Assembly: GCA_030403585.1 (NCBI GenBank)
Contig: JAUEPE010000006.1
Coordinates: 124,001-188,000, forward strand
Reading direction: 5' to 3'
Length of the DNA: 64,000 nt
Origin: Frankia sp. RB7
Lineage (GTDB): Bacteria; Pseudomonadota; Alphaproteobacteria; Rhizobiales; Xanthobacteraceae
This document shows positions 17,849 to 26,532 of the stretch, in pieces. The position numbers and the translations under genes are program-made. The first letter of the stretch is position 1, and each line of letters starts with the position of its first letter. Under the pieces are notes generated by a model that saw nothing but the letters and a program-made list of their open reading frames with translations, ran no database searches and was not told the origin of the DNA.

Positions 17849-17893
17849 CGACGCCCGACGGCCAAGTTCGCTGGTCATGGCCGCCGGGCGTCG
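17849..17893. promoter_or_regulatory. intercistronic stem-loop between binding-protein and ATPase genes
   Basis: CGACGCCCGACGGCC (17849-17863) pairs with GGCCGCCGGGCGTCG (17879-17893), 14 of 15 bases, around a 15-base loop. It lies just after the binding-protein stop and before the ATPase. Hairpins there commonly stabilise the binding-protein message or attenuate downstream expression. No T run follows. Confidence 0.7.
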
Positions 17894-17907
17894 AAAGGCA
17901 CTCGAAG

Positions 17908-18873
17908 TCACTTCTTCAGCAGATCCTTCATTTTGGCGGTGAACTCCGCGACGTTGGTCTTGCTGATCACCTGGGTTGGCACGATCAGCTTGCTGTCGGC
18001 CGGAATCCAGGACTTGTCGCCGTTCAGCGTCTTGATGATGTTGGTGGCGGACAGATAGCCGAATTCGAACGGCTGCTGCACCACCGTCGATTCGATCGTG
18101 CCGTCGGAAATCCCCCGCAGCGTGCGCTGATCCTCGTCGAAGCCGACGATCTTCACTTTGCCGGCCTTGCCCGCCGCCTTGACCGCGTCATAGATCAGCG
18201 GGGTCTCGTAGCTCCAGAGGCCGGACAGCAGCGCAATGTCGGGATATTTGACGAGCACGTTCTCCATGTTCGCCTTGGCCTTGGCGGAGTCCACCTGGTC
18301 GGTGAACACGTCGACCAGCTCGATCTTGGTGCCGGCGATCGCTTCCTTGATGCCTTGCACCCGCTCGCGGGCGTTGTCCGCGTCCATCGTGCCGACGAAC
18401 AGCGCGATCTTGCCGCCGTTCGGCAACGCCTTCTTGAACTCCTCGCCTGCTTGCCGCCCGGCTGCGACGTTGTCTGTGCCGATATAGGCGAGACGCTTGC
18501 TCTGCGGCGCGTCGCTGTCCGTCGTGATCAGGATGGTCTGGGACGCGACCTTGTTGAGCTCTTCGGTTGCGTGCGGCGCATCGTCGACCGAGATGGAGAT
18601 GCCGGCGACGCCGCGCACCAGCAGGTCGTCCAGCTCGCGCCGCTGGCCCGCCGCGGTCGCATCGTTGGTGACGATCAACTGGATATCGTATTCCGGGTGC
18701 TCCTTCTGAGCCTTCTCGAGCCCGCGTCCCGCGATGGTCCAGAAATCGGCCGCGGCATTGGTCACCAGCGCGATGGTCTTCTTCTGCTGGGCCTGCGCCG
18801 CGCCCGTCGCAAACGCGAACGCAGCGGCGGTCGCGAGCAACGGCACGAGCAATGTCTTCATTGATCCGTTCAT
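17908..18873 (-). CDS. sugar ABC transporter substrate-binding protein (RbsB type)
   Basis: A 321-residue periplasmic protein with a signal peptide (MNGSMKTLLVPLLATAAA...ATGAAQAQ, cleavage near residue 26). The mature part starts KKTIALVTNAAADFW and has the Peripla_BP_4 pattern: VRGVAGISISVDD, IGTDNVAAGRQAGEEF, LFVGTMDADNARERVQG and IVGFDEDQRTLRGI. It delivers a sugar or sugar-like ligand to the RbsA/C-type transporter encoded downstream. ATG 18873 is chosen because GGGAGGA lies 5 bases before it. Confidence 0.92.
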   Translation of the reverse strand: MNGSMKTLLVPLLATAAAFAFATGAAQAQQKKTIALVTNAAADFWTIAGRGLEKAQKEHPEYDIQLIVTNDATAAGQRRELDDLLVRGVAGISISVDDAPHATEELNKVASQTILITTDSDAPQSKRLAYIGTDNVAAGRQAGEEFKKALPNGGKIALFVGTMDADNARERVQGIKEAIAGTKIELVDVFTDQVDSAKAKANMENVLVKYPDIALLSGLWSYETPLIYDAVKAAGKAGKVKIVGFDEDQRTLRGISDGTIESTVVQQPFEFGYLSATNIIKTLNGDKSWIPADSKLIVPTQVISKTNVAEFTAKMKDLLKK

Positions 18874-19101
18874 GTGGTCCTCCCTTTGGTCACCCCGGAT
18901 GCGGGGCTTTACAGCGCTTTTGCGCTCTATTTTATTCACACAGCGAAGAAATGTTGCAGAGCAGAACATCAAAATCAAGATGCGCTGATCGCTTCTTCAA
19001 GCAGAAATAGTACATGAGGCATGATATTAGTAAATATGGCTCGCCATCACGCACTCCATGCTGTGCTTCTCCCATCACACAGCAGCAATCGGCTCCCATT
19101 A

Positions 19102-19118
19102 AATTCATATCCTGAATT
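19102..19118. promoter_or_regulatory. candidate ROK operator (inverted repeat)
   Basis: AATTCA-TATCC-TGAATT is a perfect 6-base inverted repeat with a 5-base spacer, ending 12 bases before the ROK gene start. It sits in an AT-rich patch of the 257-base divergent region, which otherwise shows no strong symmetry. ROK repressors bind such AT-rich inverted repeats and usually control themselves and the adjacent sugar operon. Confidence 0.5.
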
Positions 19119-19130
19119 AAATAGGACAGC

Positions 19131-20399
19131 ATGACTGACCAGACTGAGTTGCCGAGACGAATTTCCGGCATGACCCGTGGCTCTAACAGGGGCCGCCTGG
19201 TGGAAGTCCTGCGACGCCACGGGCCGTTGCCGCGTGTGGAGCTCGCCCGGAGCACGGGATTGAGCTTCCCCGCCGTATCCGGCCTGACCTCCAGGCTGAT
19301 CGCGGAAGAATTGCTGTGCGAGACCGAGACCACGGCACCCCCATGGTCCGACGATTCCGACGACGAGGATCCGGATGGGCTGAACGGCCGCCGCCGTGGC
19401 CGGCCGGCCGTGCTGCTGACTTTGAATCCGGAGTTCGGCCGCATCATCGCGGTCTCGCTGCGCATGAATCTGATCGAGACCCTGATTGCGGATTTCAGCG
19501 GCTTCAGCCTGGCGCAATCACGCCTCGAAATCGCGACGCGGGCTCTCGATGCGGGCGCGTTGTGCGACCTCGTGATCACGCAAATCAATGCGATGCTGGA
19601 GACGACGGCGACACCGCGCCATCGGCTGTTGGGAATAGGGATTGCCCTCCAGGGTATCGTGAACGCGGACACCGGCCGGCATCTGTGGAGCCCGGCGCTG
19701 TCCGTCACCGACATCGATCTGGCGAAGCCGGTGCGCGAGGCATTCGGCACCGAAGTCGTGATGGCGAATGATGCCGTCGCGGTTGCACTCGCTCTCGCCG
19801 CCGCGGAGCCGTCATTGGCGCAGGGCCTCATGGCCCTGATCCTGATCGGTCACGGCGTCGGCATGGGCATCGTGGTTGACGGTGAAGCGCGCCTTGGCGC
19901 CGGCGCCGGCAGCGAGATCGGCCATACCAAGCTGGGATCTAACGGGCCGCAATGCCGCTGCGGCCAGCGCGGTTGCATCGAGGCCCATCTCGCCGACTAT
20001 GCACTCTACCGCGACGCGCGCACCTTTCTCGACCTGCCGCCGGCGGCGTCGCAGCAGCCTTCCGAGGTGCAGATGGCCCTTCTGCACGAGCGGGCACGGA
20101 GTGGGGATCCCCGTCTCGAGCACGTCTTCCAGCAGGCAGGCCGTGCGCTCGCCGAGGCGGTCGCAGCAACGATATCCGTGCTGCGCCCGCACCATGTCGT
20201 CCTGGCGGGGCCCGGCCTGCAGGCCTTCGACATGATGCGCGCCGCCTATGAGGAACGGCTCGAGCAGGCGGTCTTGCCATGGCTGCTGAAGTCCACGACG
20301 ATCCATCTTCGTCCAAGCGAGTCGGCAGCCATTGTCGATGGCATGATGCGACGGACGCTGCGCGACGTTGACCGAAACCACATGGACGCAACAGAATAA
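19131..20399 (+). CDS. ROK family transcriptional regulator
   Basis: A 422-residue protein. Residues about 22-62 form a winged helix (LVEVLRRHGPLPRVELARSTGLS then VSGLTSRLI). The ROK sugar-kinase-like domain follows, with GHGVGMGIVVDGE and the zinc motif GHTKLG...CRCGQRGCIE (the H in this copy lies in EIGHTK) near 265-285. It diverges from the sugar importer genes, so it most likely represses them until the sugar or its phosphate is present. The catalytic-type domain can sense sugars. Confidence 0.92.
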   Translation: MTDQTELPRRISGMTRGSNRGRLVEVLRRHGPLPRVELARSTGLSFPAVSGLTSRLIAEELLCETETTAPPWSDDSDDEDPDGLNGRRRGRPAVLLTLNPEFGRIIAVSLRMNLIETLIADFSGFSLAQSRLEIATRALDAGALCDLVITQINAMLETTATPRHRLLGIGIALQGIVNADTGRHLWSPALSVTDIDLAKPVREAFGTEVVMANDAVAVALALAAAEPSLAQGLMALILIGHGVGMGIVVDGEARLGAGAGSEIGHTKLGSNGPQCRCGQRGCIEAHLADYALYRDARTFLDLPPAASQQPSEVQMALLHERARSGDPRLEHVFQQAGRALAEAVAATISVLRPHHVVLAGPGLQAFDMMRAAYEERLEQAVLPWLLKSTTIHLRPSESAAIVDGMMRRTLRDVDRNHMDATE

Positions 20400-20485
20400 G
20401 CAACGAACCCCGCCCCGGTCATGAAGGCGATCCTGCGTGCAGGCGGCCTTGCTCCCGACATGCGTCAGAACGGTGACTTCAAGCT

Positions 20486-21664
20486 ATGACGACGACAGAC
20501 ACGCCATCCGCCATTCCCGCGACGGGATATCGTCTTCGGCTTCCCGGGCCCACTGAAGTGCCCGAGCGGGTGCGGCAGGCCACGGCACGGGTGATCGTCA
20601 ACCATCGCGGTCCCGAGTGCAAAGCCGCGATCGGCGAGACCGAGGAGATGATCCGCCCGGTCCTCGGCACGACCAACCGCGTCATGTTCTTTGCGAGCTC
20701 CGGAACGGGCGTGATGGAGGCTGCACTCGTCAACGTTGTCGGGCCGGGCAGCCAGATCCTCGTGATCGAGCATGGCCAGTTCGGCGAGCGCTTCACCTCG
20801 ATCGCCAAGGCCATGAACATCTCGGTCGACACCATTGCGACCGATTGGGGCCAGGCCATTGATGTTGCCGCGGTGGAGGCTCGCCTGCGCGAGCGCGCCT
20901 ATCGCGCCATCGTCGTCGTCCACAACGAGAGCTCGACCGGAATCGTCGCCGATCTTGCGGCCCTCGGCGCCCTTGTGCGCGACCGGCCCACGCTGCTGAT
21001 CGCGGACTCCGTCAGCGGCCTCGGCGGCATCGCGATGCGACAGGACGAATGGGGCGTCGATATCGTGGTCTCCGCATCACAGAAGGCGCTGATGTGTCCG
21101 CCGGGCCTCGCCCTTGCCAGCGTGAGCCCCAAGGCGTGGCGCGTGATCGAGCAGGACGAGCGGCGATCGGTCTTCTTCTGGGATTTCCGCCGGGCACTGA
21201 AGTCCATCGAGCTGAGCGAAACGCCGTTCACGGCGCCGGTCAGCCTTCTCTACGGCCTGCGTGAATCCCTGATGATGATGCACGAGGAAGGCCTTCCGAA
21301 CGTGCTCGCGCGCCATGAGCAACTGTCCGGCGCGCTGCGCGCCGGTGGCGCGGCGCTCGGGCTTGCGGATTTTTGCGAGCGCGGACCGCGCTCGAGCACC
21401 GTCGTCGTCTTCAAGGTGCCCGACGGGCTCGAGGGCGGAACGATCGTGCGGCGGCTCTACGCCGATCATCGCACTGTGATCGCAGGCGCGCGCAACCGTC
21501 TCTCCGGCCGCGTCATCCGGTTTGGCACGATGGGTGCATTCAGCGCCGTAACCATTCTGACCGACCTGCTCCATCTCGAAGACGTCTTGACCAAGCTCGG
21601 CCTCCCGGTCGAAGCTGGTGCCGGGCTCAAGGCGGCGACCGAACATCTCGCCAAAACCAAATAA
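20486..21664 (+). CDS. class V aminotransferase (alanine/serine-glyoxylate aminotransferase family)
   Basis: A 392-residue PLP enzyme. The opening LRLPGPTEVPERV and the substrate-loop NHRGPECKAAIGETE are typical of the AGT/SGT family; ASSGTGVMEAAL binds the cofactor phosphate. The PLP lysine is in SASQKALMCPPG near residue 200, and RFGTMG near the end holds a substrate arginine. It moves an amino group between an amino acid (or aminophosphonate) and a keto acid. It is the first gene of an operon with an importer and a threonine aldolase. Confidence 0.9.
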   Translation: MTTTDTPSAIPATGYRLRLPGPTEVPERVRQATARVIVNHRGPECKAAIGETEEMIRPVLGTTNRVMFFASSGTGVMEAALVNVVGPGSQILVIEHGQFGERFTSIAKAMNISVDTIATDWGQAIDVAAVEARLRERAYRAIVVVHNESSTGIVADLAALGALVRDRPTLLIADSVSGLGGIAMRQDEWGVDIVVSASQKALMCPPGLALASVSPKAWRVIEQDERRSVFFWDFRRALKSIELSETPFTAPVSLLYGLRESLMMMHEEGLPNVLARHEQLSGALRAGGAALGLADFCERGPRSSTVVVFKVPDGLEGGTIVRRLYADHRTVIAGARNRLSGRVIRFGTMGAFSAVTILTDLLHLEDVLTKLGLPVEAGAGLKAATEHLAKTK

Positions 21665-21694
21665 GCAACAACAAAACCGAAAAAGGCGAACACG

Positions 21695-22702
21695 ATGAGA
21701 ACTCCGGCCTCGATCCTCGCCCGCGGTATCGCGCTGGCGGTCTCGCTCCTTGCGGCCGGATCGGCCTCTGCCGAGCAGCATGTCGTGCTCTATTCGGCCA
21801 ACGACGACACCGTGAACAAGCTCGTCGCCGACGGCTTCGCCAAGGCGACCGGAATCAAGCTCGACGTGGTGTCGACGGGATCGGGCGTTCTTGTCCGCCG
21901 CATCACATCCGAGGCCGCCAATCCGCAAGGCGATGTGATCTGGGGCGTCAGCGCGACGATCCTGCGACTGGCGAGCCCTTATCTCCAGGCCTACCCGGCC
22001 AAAGATCGCGAAGCCGTGCCGGCGCAGTTTCGCGATCCAAAGGACCTTTGGCTGGGCACCAACATCCAAATCGTCGTGATCGGACAGAACACCAAAGCGA
22101 TTGACAAGGACAGCGGGCCGAAATCCTGGACCGATCTCCTCGATCCCAAATGGAAGGGCAAGCTGGCCTTCACCGATCCCAGCAATTCCGGATTCTCATA
22201 TGCGGCCGCCACGCTGCTGCTGTCGCAATGGGGAGACGGCGACGCAGCCTGGACCAAGATGAGCCAGCTGCTTGCGAACGCGAAAGTGCTCAATCGCTCG
22301 ACGCAGGTGTTCGAAGGCGTCGGCAGCGGCGAATATCCGCTCGGCATCACGCTGGAATATGCCGGCTTCCTGTGGGCCCACAACGGCGCGCCGGTGAACG
22401 TCGTCTATCCGGCCGAGGGCACGCACGCGGTCGTCGAGGGCGCGGCCATCCTGAAAGGCGGACCGAACACTGAAGCGGCCAAGCAGCTGATCGATTATCT
22501 CGCCAGCAAGGATGTGCAGGAGATGTTGCTGAAGGCGACGTTCCGGCGGCCTGCGCGTCAGGATATCGACCTCGGCGCCGTCGCACCCGGCATGCTGCCC
22601 TTCTCATCGATCAAGGTGCTGCCCTACGACGATGCGAAATGGGAAGCGGCGCGGCGTGACACGCTCGCGCGGCTGAAGACGACGATCCAGGATACGCGCT
22701 GA
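21695..22702 (+). CDS. extracellular solute-binding protein (iron(III)/aminophosphonate type)
   Basis: A 335-residue periplasmic protein with a signal peptide (residues 1-27, ending AAGSASAE). The mature start VVLYSANDDTVNKLVADGFAKATG and the segment SWTDLLDPKWKGKLAFTDP match the FbpA/AfuA/PhnS-like family, whose members carry ferric iron, thiamine, spermidine or 2-aminoethylphosphonate. The nearby PLP enzymes favour an organic amine or phosphonate ligand over iron, but this is inference. It is 30 bases downstream of the aminotransferase. Confidence 0.9.
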   Translation: MRTPASILARGIALAVSLLAAGSASAEQHVVLYSANDDTVNKLVADGFAKATGIKLDVVSTGSGVLVRRITSEAANPQGDVIWGVSATILRLASPYLQAYPAKDREAVPAQFRDPKDLWLGTNIQIVVIGQNTKAIDKDSGPKSWTDLLDPKWKGKLAFTDPSNSGFSYAAATLLLSQWGDGDAAWTKMSQLLANAKVLNRSTQVFEGVGSGEYPLGITLEYAGFLWAHNGAPVNVVYPAEGTHAVVEGAAILKGGPNTEAAKQLIDYLASKDVQEMLLKATFRRPARQDIDLGAVAPGMLPFSSIKVLPYDDAKWEAARRDTLARLKTTIQDTR

Positions 22703-22706
22703 GTCC

Positions 22707-23768
22707 ATGACGACGATCCGGATCGAAAAACTGACGCGCACCTTCGATGCGGTGCGCGCGGTGGACGACATCTCGCTCGACATCGCGCATGGCGAGCTGT
22801 TCACGCTGCTCGGACCTTCGGGCTGCGGCAAGACGACGTTGTTGCGCATGATCGCCGGCTTCGTCGAGGTCGAATCCGGATCGATTTCGTTCGGCGACCG
22901 GCGCATCGACAATCTGCCGGCGCATCGCCGCGACACCGGCATGGTGTTTCAGAACTACGCGATCTTTCCGAACCATACCGTGGCCGAAAACGTCGCCTAC
23001 GGACTGAAGGCGAGAAAGGTTTCGGCGGCCGACATCAAGTCGCGCGTCGACAAGGCGCTCGAGCGGGTGCGCCTCGCCGGCTACGGTCCGCGCTCGCCGC
23101 ACCAGCTCTCGGGCGGTCAGCTGCAACGCGTGGCCATCGCCCGCGCGCTGGTCATCGAGCCCGCGGTGCTCCTGTTCGACGAGCCGCTGTCCAATCTCGA
23201 CGCGCAGCTGCGAACCGAGATGCGGATCGAGATCCGTCAATTGCAGCAGGCGCTCGGCCTGACCGCGATCTATGTGACGCATGATCAGGAGGAGGCGCTC
23301 GCCATTTCCGACCGCATCGCCGTCTTGCGGCACGGCAAGGTCGAGCAGGTCGACACGCCCGAGCGCATCTACCGGATGCCGCAGACTGCCTTCGTGGCCG
23401 AGTTCCTCGGCTCGACCAATATGGTGCCGGGCGTCGCAAAGGCCTTCGACGGCCGCAACACCCAGGTCGCGGCAGCCGGAACGGAGTTCACGGTCCGGGG
23501 CGAGATCGCAGCGCCAGGCGCAAAGGTTCTGCTATCACTCAGACCGGAGGCCTTGCAGCTCAGCGACGGCACCGACGGTCCTCGCGTTCAGGCGCGTCTG
23601 GCGTTGCGCGAATTTCTCGGCCCGATGCAGCGTCTCCATGCGACGCTGCCGGATGGCACCCGGCTTCGGGTCTCGGCGCTCGGTGGCGCGGCGTTCGATG
23701 CCCTGCCCGGCGCGCCGCTGGTCCTTGCCTATGACCCCGCCCAGATCATTGCGTTCCCCGCGCCATGA
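22707..23768 (+). CDS. ABC transporter ATP-binding protein (FbpC/PotA type)
   Basis: A 353-residue ATPase. Walker A is GPSGCGKTT near residue 38, the Q-loop is MVFQNYAIFPN, the signature LSGGQLQR and Walker B LLFDEPLSNLDA. A C-terminal TOBE-like regulatory domain starts after about residue 240 (LGSTNMVPG). It follows the binding-protein gene by 4 bases and overlaps the permease start in ATGA, so the importer subunits are tightly coupled. Confidence 0.93.
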   Translation: MTTIRIEKLTRTFDAVRAVDDISLDIAHGELFTLLGPSGCGKTTLLRMIAGFVEVESGSISFGDRRIDNLPAHRRDTGMVFQNYAIFPNHTVAENVAYGLKARKVSAADIKSRVDKALERVRLAGYGPRSPHQLSGGQLQRVAIARALVIEPAVLLFDEPLSNLDAQLRTEMRIEIRQLQQALGLTAIYVTHDQEEALAISDRIAVLRHGKVEQVDTPERIYRMPQTAFVAEFLGSTNMVPGVAKAFDGRNTQVAAAGTEFTVRGEIAAPGAKVLLSLRPEALQLSDGTDGPRVQARLALREFLGPMQRLHATLPDGTRLRVSALGGAAFDALPGAPLVLAYDPAQIIAFPAP

Positions 23769-25402
23769 AGCGCTTTGCCACCATCGTGGCCCTGGTAGCC
23801 TTGGTACTGCTCGCGGTTTTTCTGCTTTACCCGCTGGCGCTCGTGCTCGATGCGAGCATCCGGATCGACGGCACCGGCGCCTTCACCTTCGGAAACTACG
23901 CGGCGATCGTGAAGAGCCGTTATTACCTCGGCTCGATCGGCAACAGTCTGCTCGCGGCGGCGCTCGCAACAGGCCTTGCTTGCGCGATCGGCATCCCGCT
24001 CGCCTTTTGCCTGGCCCGGGTTGATGTGCCGGGCCGCGCGCTGCTGCTGACGCTGGCATCGCTGCCGCTGGTACTCCCCTCGTTCGTCAGCGCCTACGCG
24101 CTGGTGCTATTGTTCGGCCATGCCGGCGTCGTCACCACGGCCCTGCGCGGGATCGGCATCCCGATCGGCTCGATCTACGGCATGCCCGGCATCGTGATCG
24201 TATTCACGTTGACGCTCTATCCCTATGTGGTCATGCCCGTGCTGGCGGGCTTTCTGGCCGTCGACGCCTCGATGGAAGAGGCCGCCCGCAATCTCGGCGG
24301 TTCGCAGTCTTACGCGGTCCGCACCGTCCTGCTGCCGATCGTGATGCCGGCGATCCTGGCCGGCGGCCTGCTGGTCTTCGTCGAGGCGCTGGAGAATTTT
24401 GGCGTGCCGGCGGTGCTGGCCGAAGACCGGCCGTTCCTGGCCGTCGACATCTTCAAGCTGTTCGCCGGGGAGTCCGATGCAAACCCGGCCGCAGCGGGCG
24501 CCCTCAGCGTGCTCCTGATCGCCTGCACCGCGCTCGCGCTGCTCGTTCAACGGCACTATCTCGGCAAGCGCCGTTTCTCGACCAGTGCGCGCAGCGCACC
24601 CGCGAAACTGTCGCTAACGCCGGGATTGCGGGTCGCTGCTGCGATCATGAGCTGGGGCATCGTAATCGTCTCGCTGCTGCCCTTCGCGGCCGTGTTGATG
24701 GTCTCGGTCCTGCGCTTCCGCGGCCCGGTCCTGACCTGGGAGCTGGGACTGGACAATTACGCCACCCTGCTCTCCGGCTCCTATCGGCCGCTGCTCAACA
24801 CGCTGACGCTTGCGAGCGTTGCCGCCGTCGCGACCATGCTGATCGGTGCGCCGATCGGCTATGTCGTCGCCAGGCATCGCTCCCGCCTGTCGGGGCTGCT
24901 CGACTTCATCGGCATGGTGCCGTTTGCGGTCTCGGGCACGATCCTGGCGATCGGTCTCATCGTTGCCTTCAACAGCGGACCTCTCGTCCTCACGGGCGGC
25001 TGGCTGATCCTGGTGATCGCCTATGTGGTCCGCAAGCTGCCTTTCGCCATCCGGTCGTCTTCGGCGATCGTGCATCAGCTCGATCCGTCGCTCGAGGAAG
25101 CCTCGGTCAATCTCGGGGTCTCGCCAAGCCAGACATTCGCGACCCTGACGGTGCCGCTGATGGCAAGCGGTCTTGTCGGCGGCCTCGTCCTGGTCTGGAT
25201 CACAGCCGCATCCGAGTTGAGCGCGACCGTCGTGCTCTATTCGAGCCGCTGGGCGACCACGACCGTTGTCATGTATCATGCGATCGAAGGCACCGGCGCA
25301 GGCTTAGCTGCCGCCGCGGCCGCGGTCCTCATTCTCGTCACCGCGATCCCGTTGCTTCTCATCAACCGGCGCGTCAACAAACAGGAAGCGACCGTCATCT
25401 GA
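23765..25402 (+). CDS. ABC transporter permease, fused two-domain (FbpB type)
   Basis: A 545-residue membrane protein containing two copies of the six-helix permease domain. The coupling-loop EAA motifs are MEEAARNLGGSQ near 178 and LEEASVNLGVSPS near 445. The fused form is usual for ferric and aminophosphonate importers, where one chain supplies both halves of the channel. ATG 23765 lies inside the ATPase stop (ATGA). Confidence 0.93.
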   Translation: MKRFATIVALVALVLLAVFLLYPLALVLDASIRIDGTGAFTFGNYAAIVKSRYYLGSIGNSLLAAALATGLACAIGIPLAFCLARVDVPGRALLLTLASLPLVLPSFVSAYALVLLFGHAGVVTTALRGIGIPIGSIYGMPGIVIVFTLTLYPYVVMPVLAGFLAVDASMEEAARNLGGSQSYAVRTVLLPIVMPAILAGGLLVFVEALENFGVPAVLAEDRPFLAVDIFKLFAGESDANPAAAGALSVLLIACTALALLVQRHYLGKRRFSTSARSAPAKLSLTPGLRVAAAIMSWGIVIVSLLPFAAVLMVSVLRFRGPVLTWELGLDNYATLLSGSYRPLLNTLTLASVAAVATMLIGAPIGYVVARHRSRLSGLLDFIGMVPFAVSGTILAIGLIVAFNSGPLVLTGGWLILVIAYVVRKLPFAIRSSSAIVHQLDPSLEEASVNLGVSPSQTFATLTVPLMASGLVGGLVLVWITAASELSATVVLYSSRWATTTVVMYHAIEGTGAGLAAAAAAVLILVTAIPLLLINRRVNKQEATVI

Positions 25403-25419
25403 CGGCAGGACAGGACGTT

Positions 25420-26475
25420 ATGAACCAAGCAACCCGGACGCTCCCGAACTTTCGCAGCGACAATGTCGCGCCGGTCGCGCCTGAGATTCTCCAGGCGATC
25501 GCTGAGGTCAATCGCGGTCCGGCCGCCTCCTATGGCGACGACGACTATTCGAAATTGCTCAACCAGCGTTTCTCGGCGCTGTTTGAGACCGAGGTTACGG
25601 TTTTCCCCGTCGCGACCGGCACGGCAGCCAATGCCCTGTCGCTCGCGGCCTGCGCGCGGCCATATGGCGCGATCTACTGCCACGAAGAGGCGCATGTGCA
25701 CACGGCGGAAGGCGGCGCGACCGAAGCCTTCACGGGCGGCGCGAAGCTCCTCACTCTGCCCGGCCCGAACTTTCGGATCGAGCCGGCACTCCTGCGCCAA
25801 GCGCTCGCCGGGACGGCTTGGGGAATCCGCAATCGCTCGCAGCCCGACGCGGTGTCGATCACTCAGTCCAGCGAATTCGGCACCGTCTACCCTCTCGCCG
25901 AGATCGCCGAGATCAGCGCAATCGCCCGTGACAAGAATCTGTCCGTTCACATGGATGGCGCCCGCTTCGCCAACGCCCTGACGCGCCTCGGCTGCAGCCC
26001 GGCGGAGATGACCTGGCGCGCAGGCATCGACATCCTGTCCTTTGGCGCGACCAAGAACGGGGCCATGTCGGCGGATGCGATCGTGGTGTTCGACCGCGAC
26101 CTCGTCGAACCCCTGTCCTATCGGCTTCGCCGCGCCGGCCAGACCTGGTCGAAGATGCGCTATGCGTCTGCACAGCTGCTCGCCTACGTCGAGGGCGACC
26201 TTTATCTGCTGCTCGCGACCAAGGCCAATGCGGTGGCCGCGCGTCTTGGAGCGGGTCTCGCCGCGCTGCCCGGCGTTCGGCTGGTTGCGCCAGTGGAAGC
26301 CAATCTGGTCTTTGCCAGCCTCCCTATGCCGGCCATCAACCGGCTCGCAGCGACCGGCTTGCCGTTTGCGCGACGTGGCCAGGACGTCATCCGCTTCGTG
26401 ACCCACTTCGACAGCAGCGAGCAGGAAGCCGACGAGGTCATCGCACTCGTCCGCGATGCGACAGCGGGAGGCTGA
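25420..26475 (+). CDS. low-specificity L-threonine aldolase family protein
   Basis: A 351-residue fold-type I PLP enzyme. FRSDNVAPVAPEI near the start, ATGTAANALSLAA, the HVHTAEGG substrate loop and the PLP lysine in SFGATKNGAM near 211 place it with beta-eliminating lyases that cleave beta-hydroxy amino acids to glycine and an aldehyde. It is the last gene of the operon, 17 bases after the permease. Together with the aminotransferase it could convert an imported hydroxy-amino compound to glycine and glyoxylate (inference). Confidence 0.9.
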   Translation: MNQATRTLPNFRSDNVAPVAPEILQAIAEVNRGPAASYGDDDYSKLLNQRFSALFETEVTVFPVATGTAANALSLAACARPYGAIYCHEEAHVHTAEGGATEAFTGGAKLLTLPGPNFRIEPALLRQALAGTAWGIRNRSQPDAVSITQSSEFGTVYPLAEIAEISAIARDKNLSVHMDGARFANALTRLGCSPAEMTWRAGIDILSFGATKNGAMSADAIVVFDRDLVEPLSYRLRRAGQTWSKMRYASAQLLAYVEGDLYLLLATKANAVAARLGAGLAALPGVRLVAPVEANLVFASLPMPAINRLAATGLPFARRGQDVIRFVTHFDSSEQEADEVIALVRDATAGG

Positions 26476-26532
26476 GAGCGGTGCGCCACCGCCTCAGTTC
26501 AAATGCCAGACCTCGCGATTCTCACAGTCTAA

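Noticed and set aside
26476..26532. Possible SOS (LexA) box before dinB
   Set aside because: Neither GTTC-N7-GTTC nor GAAC-N7-GAAC is present. A single GTTC is not enough.
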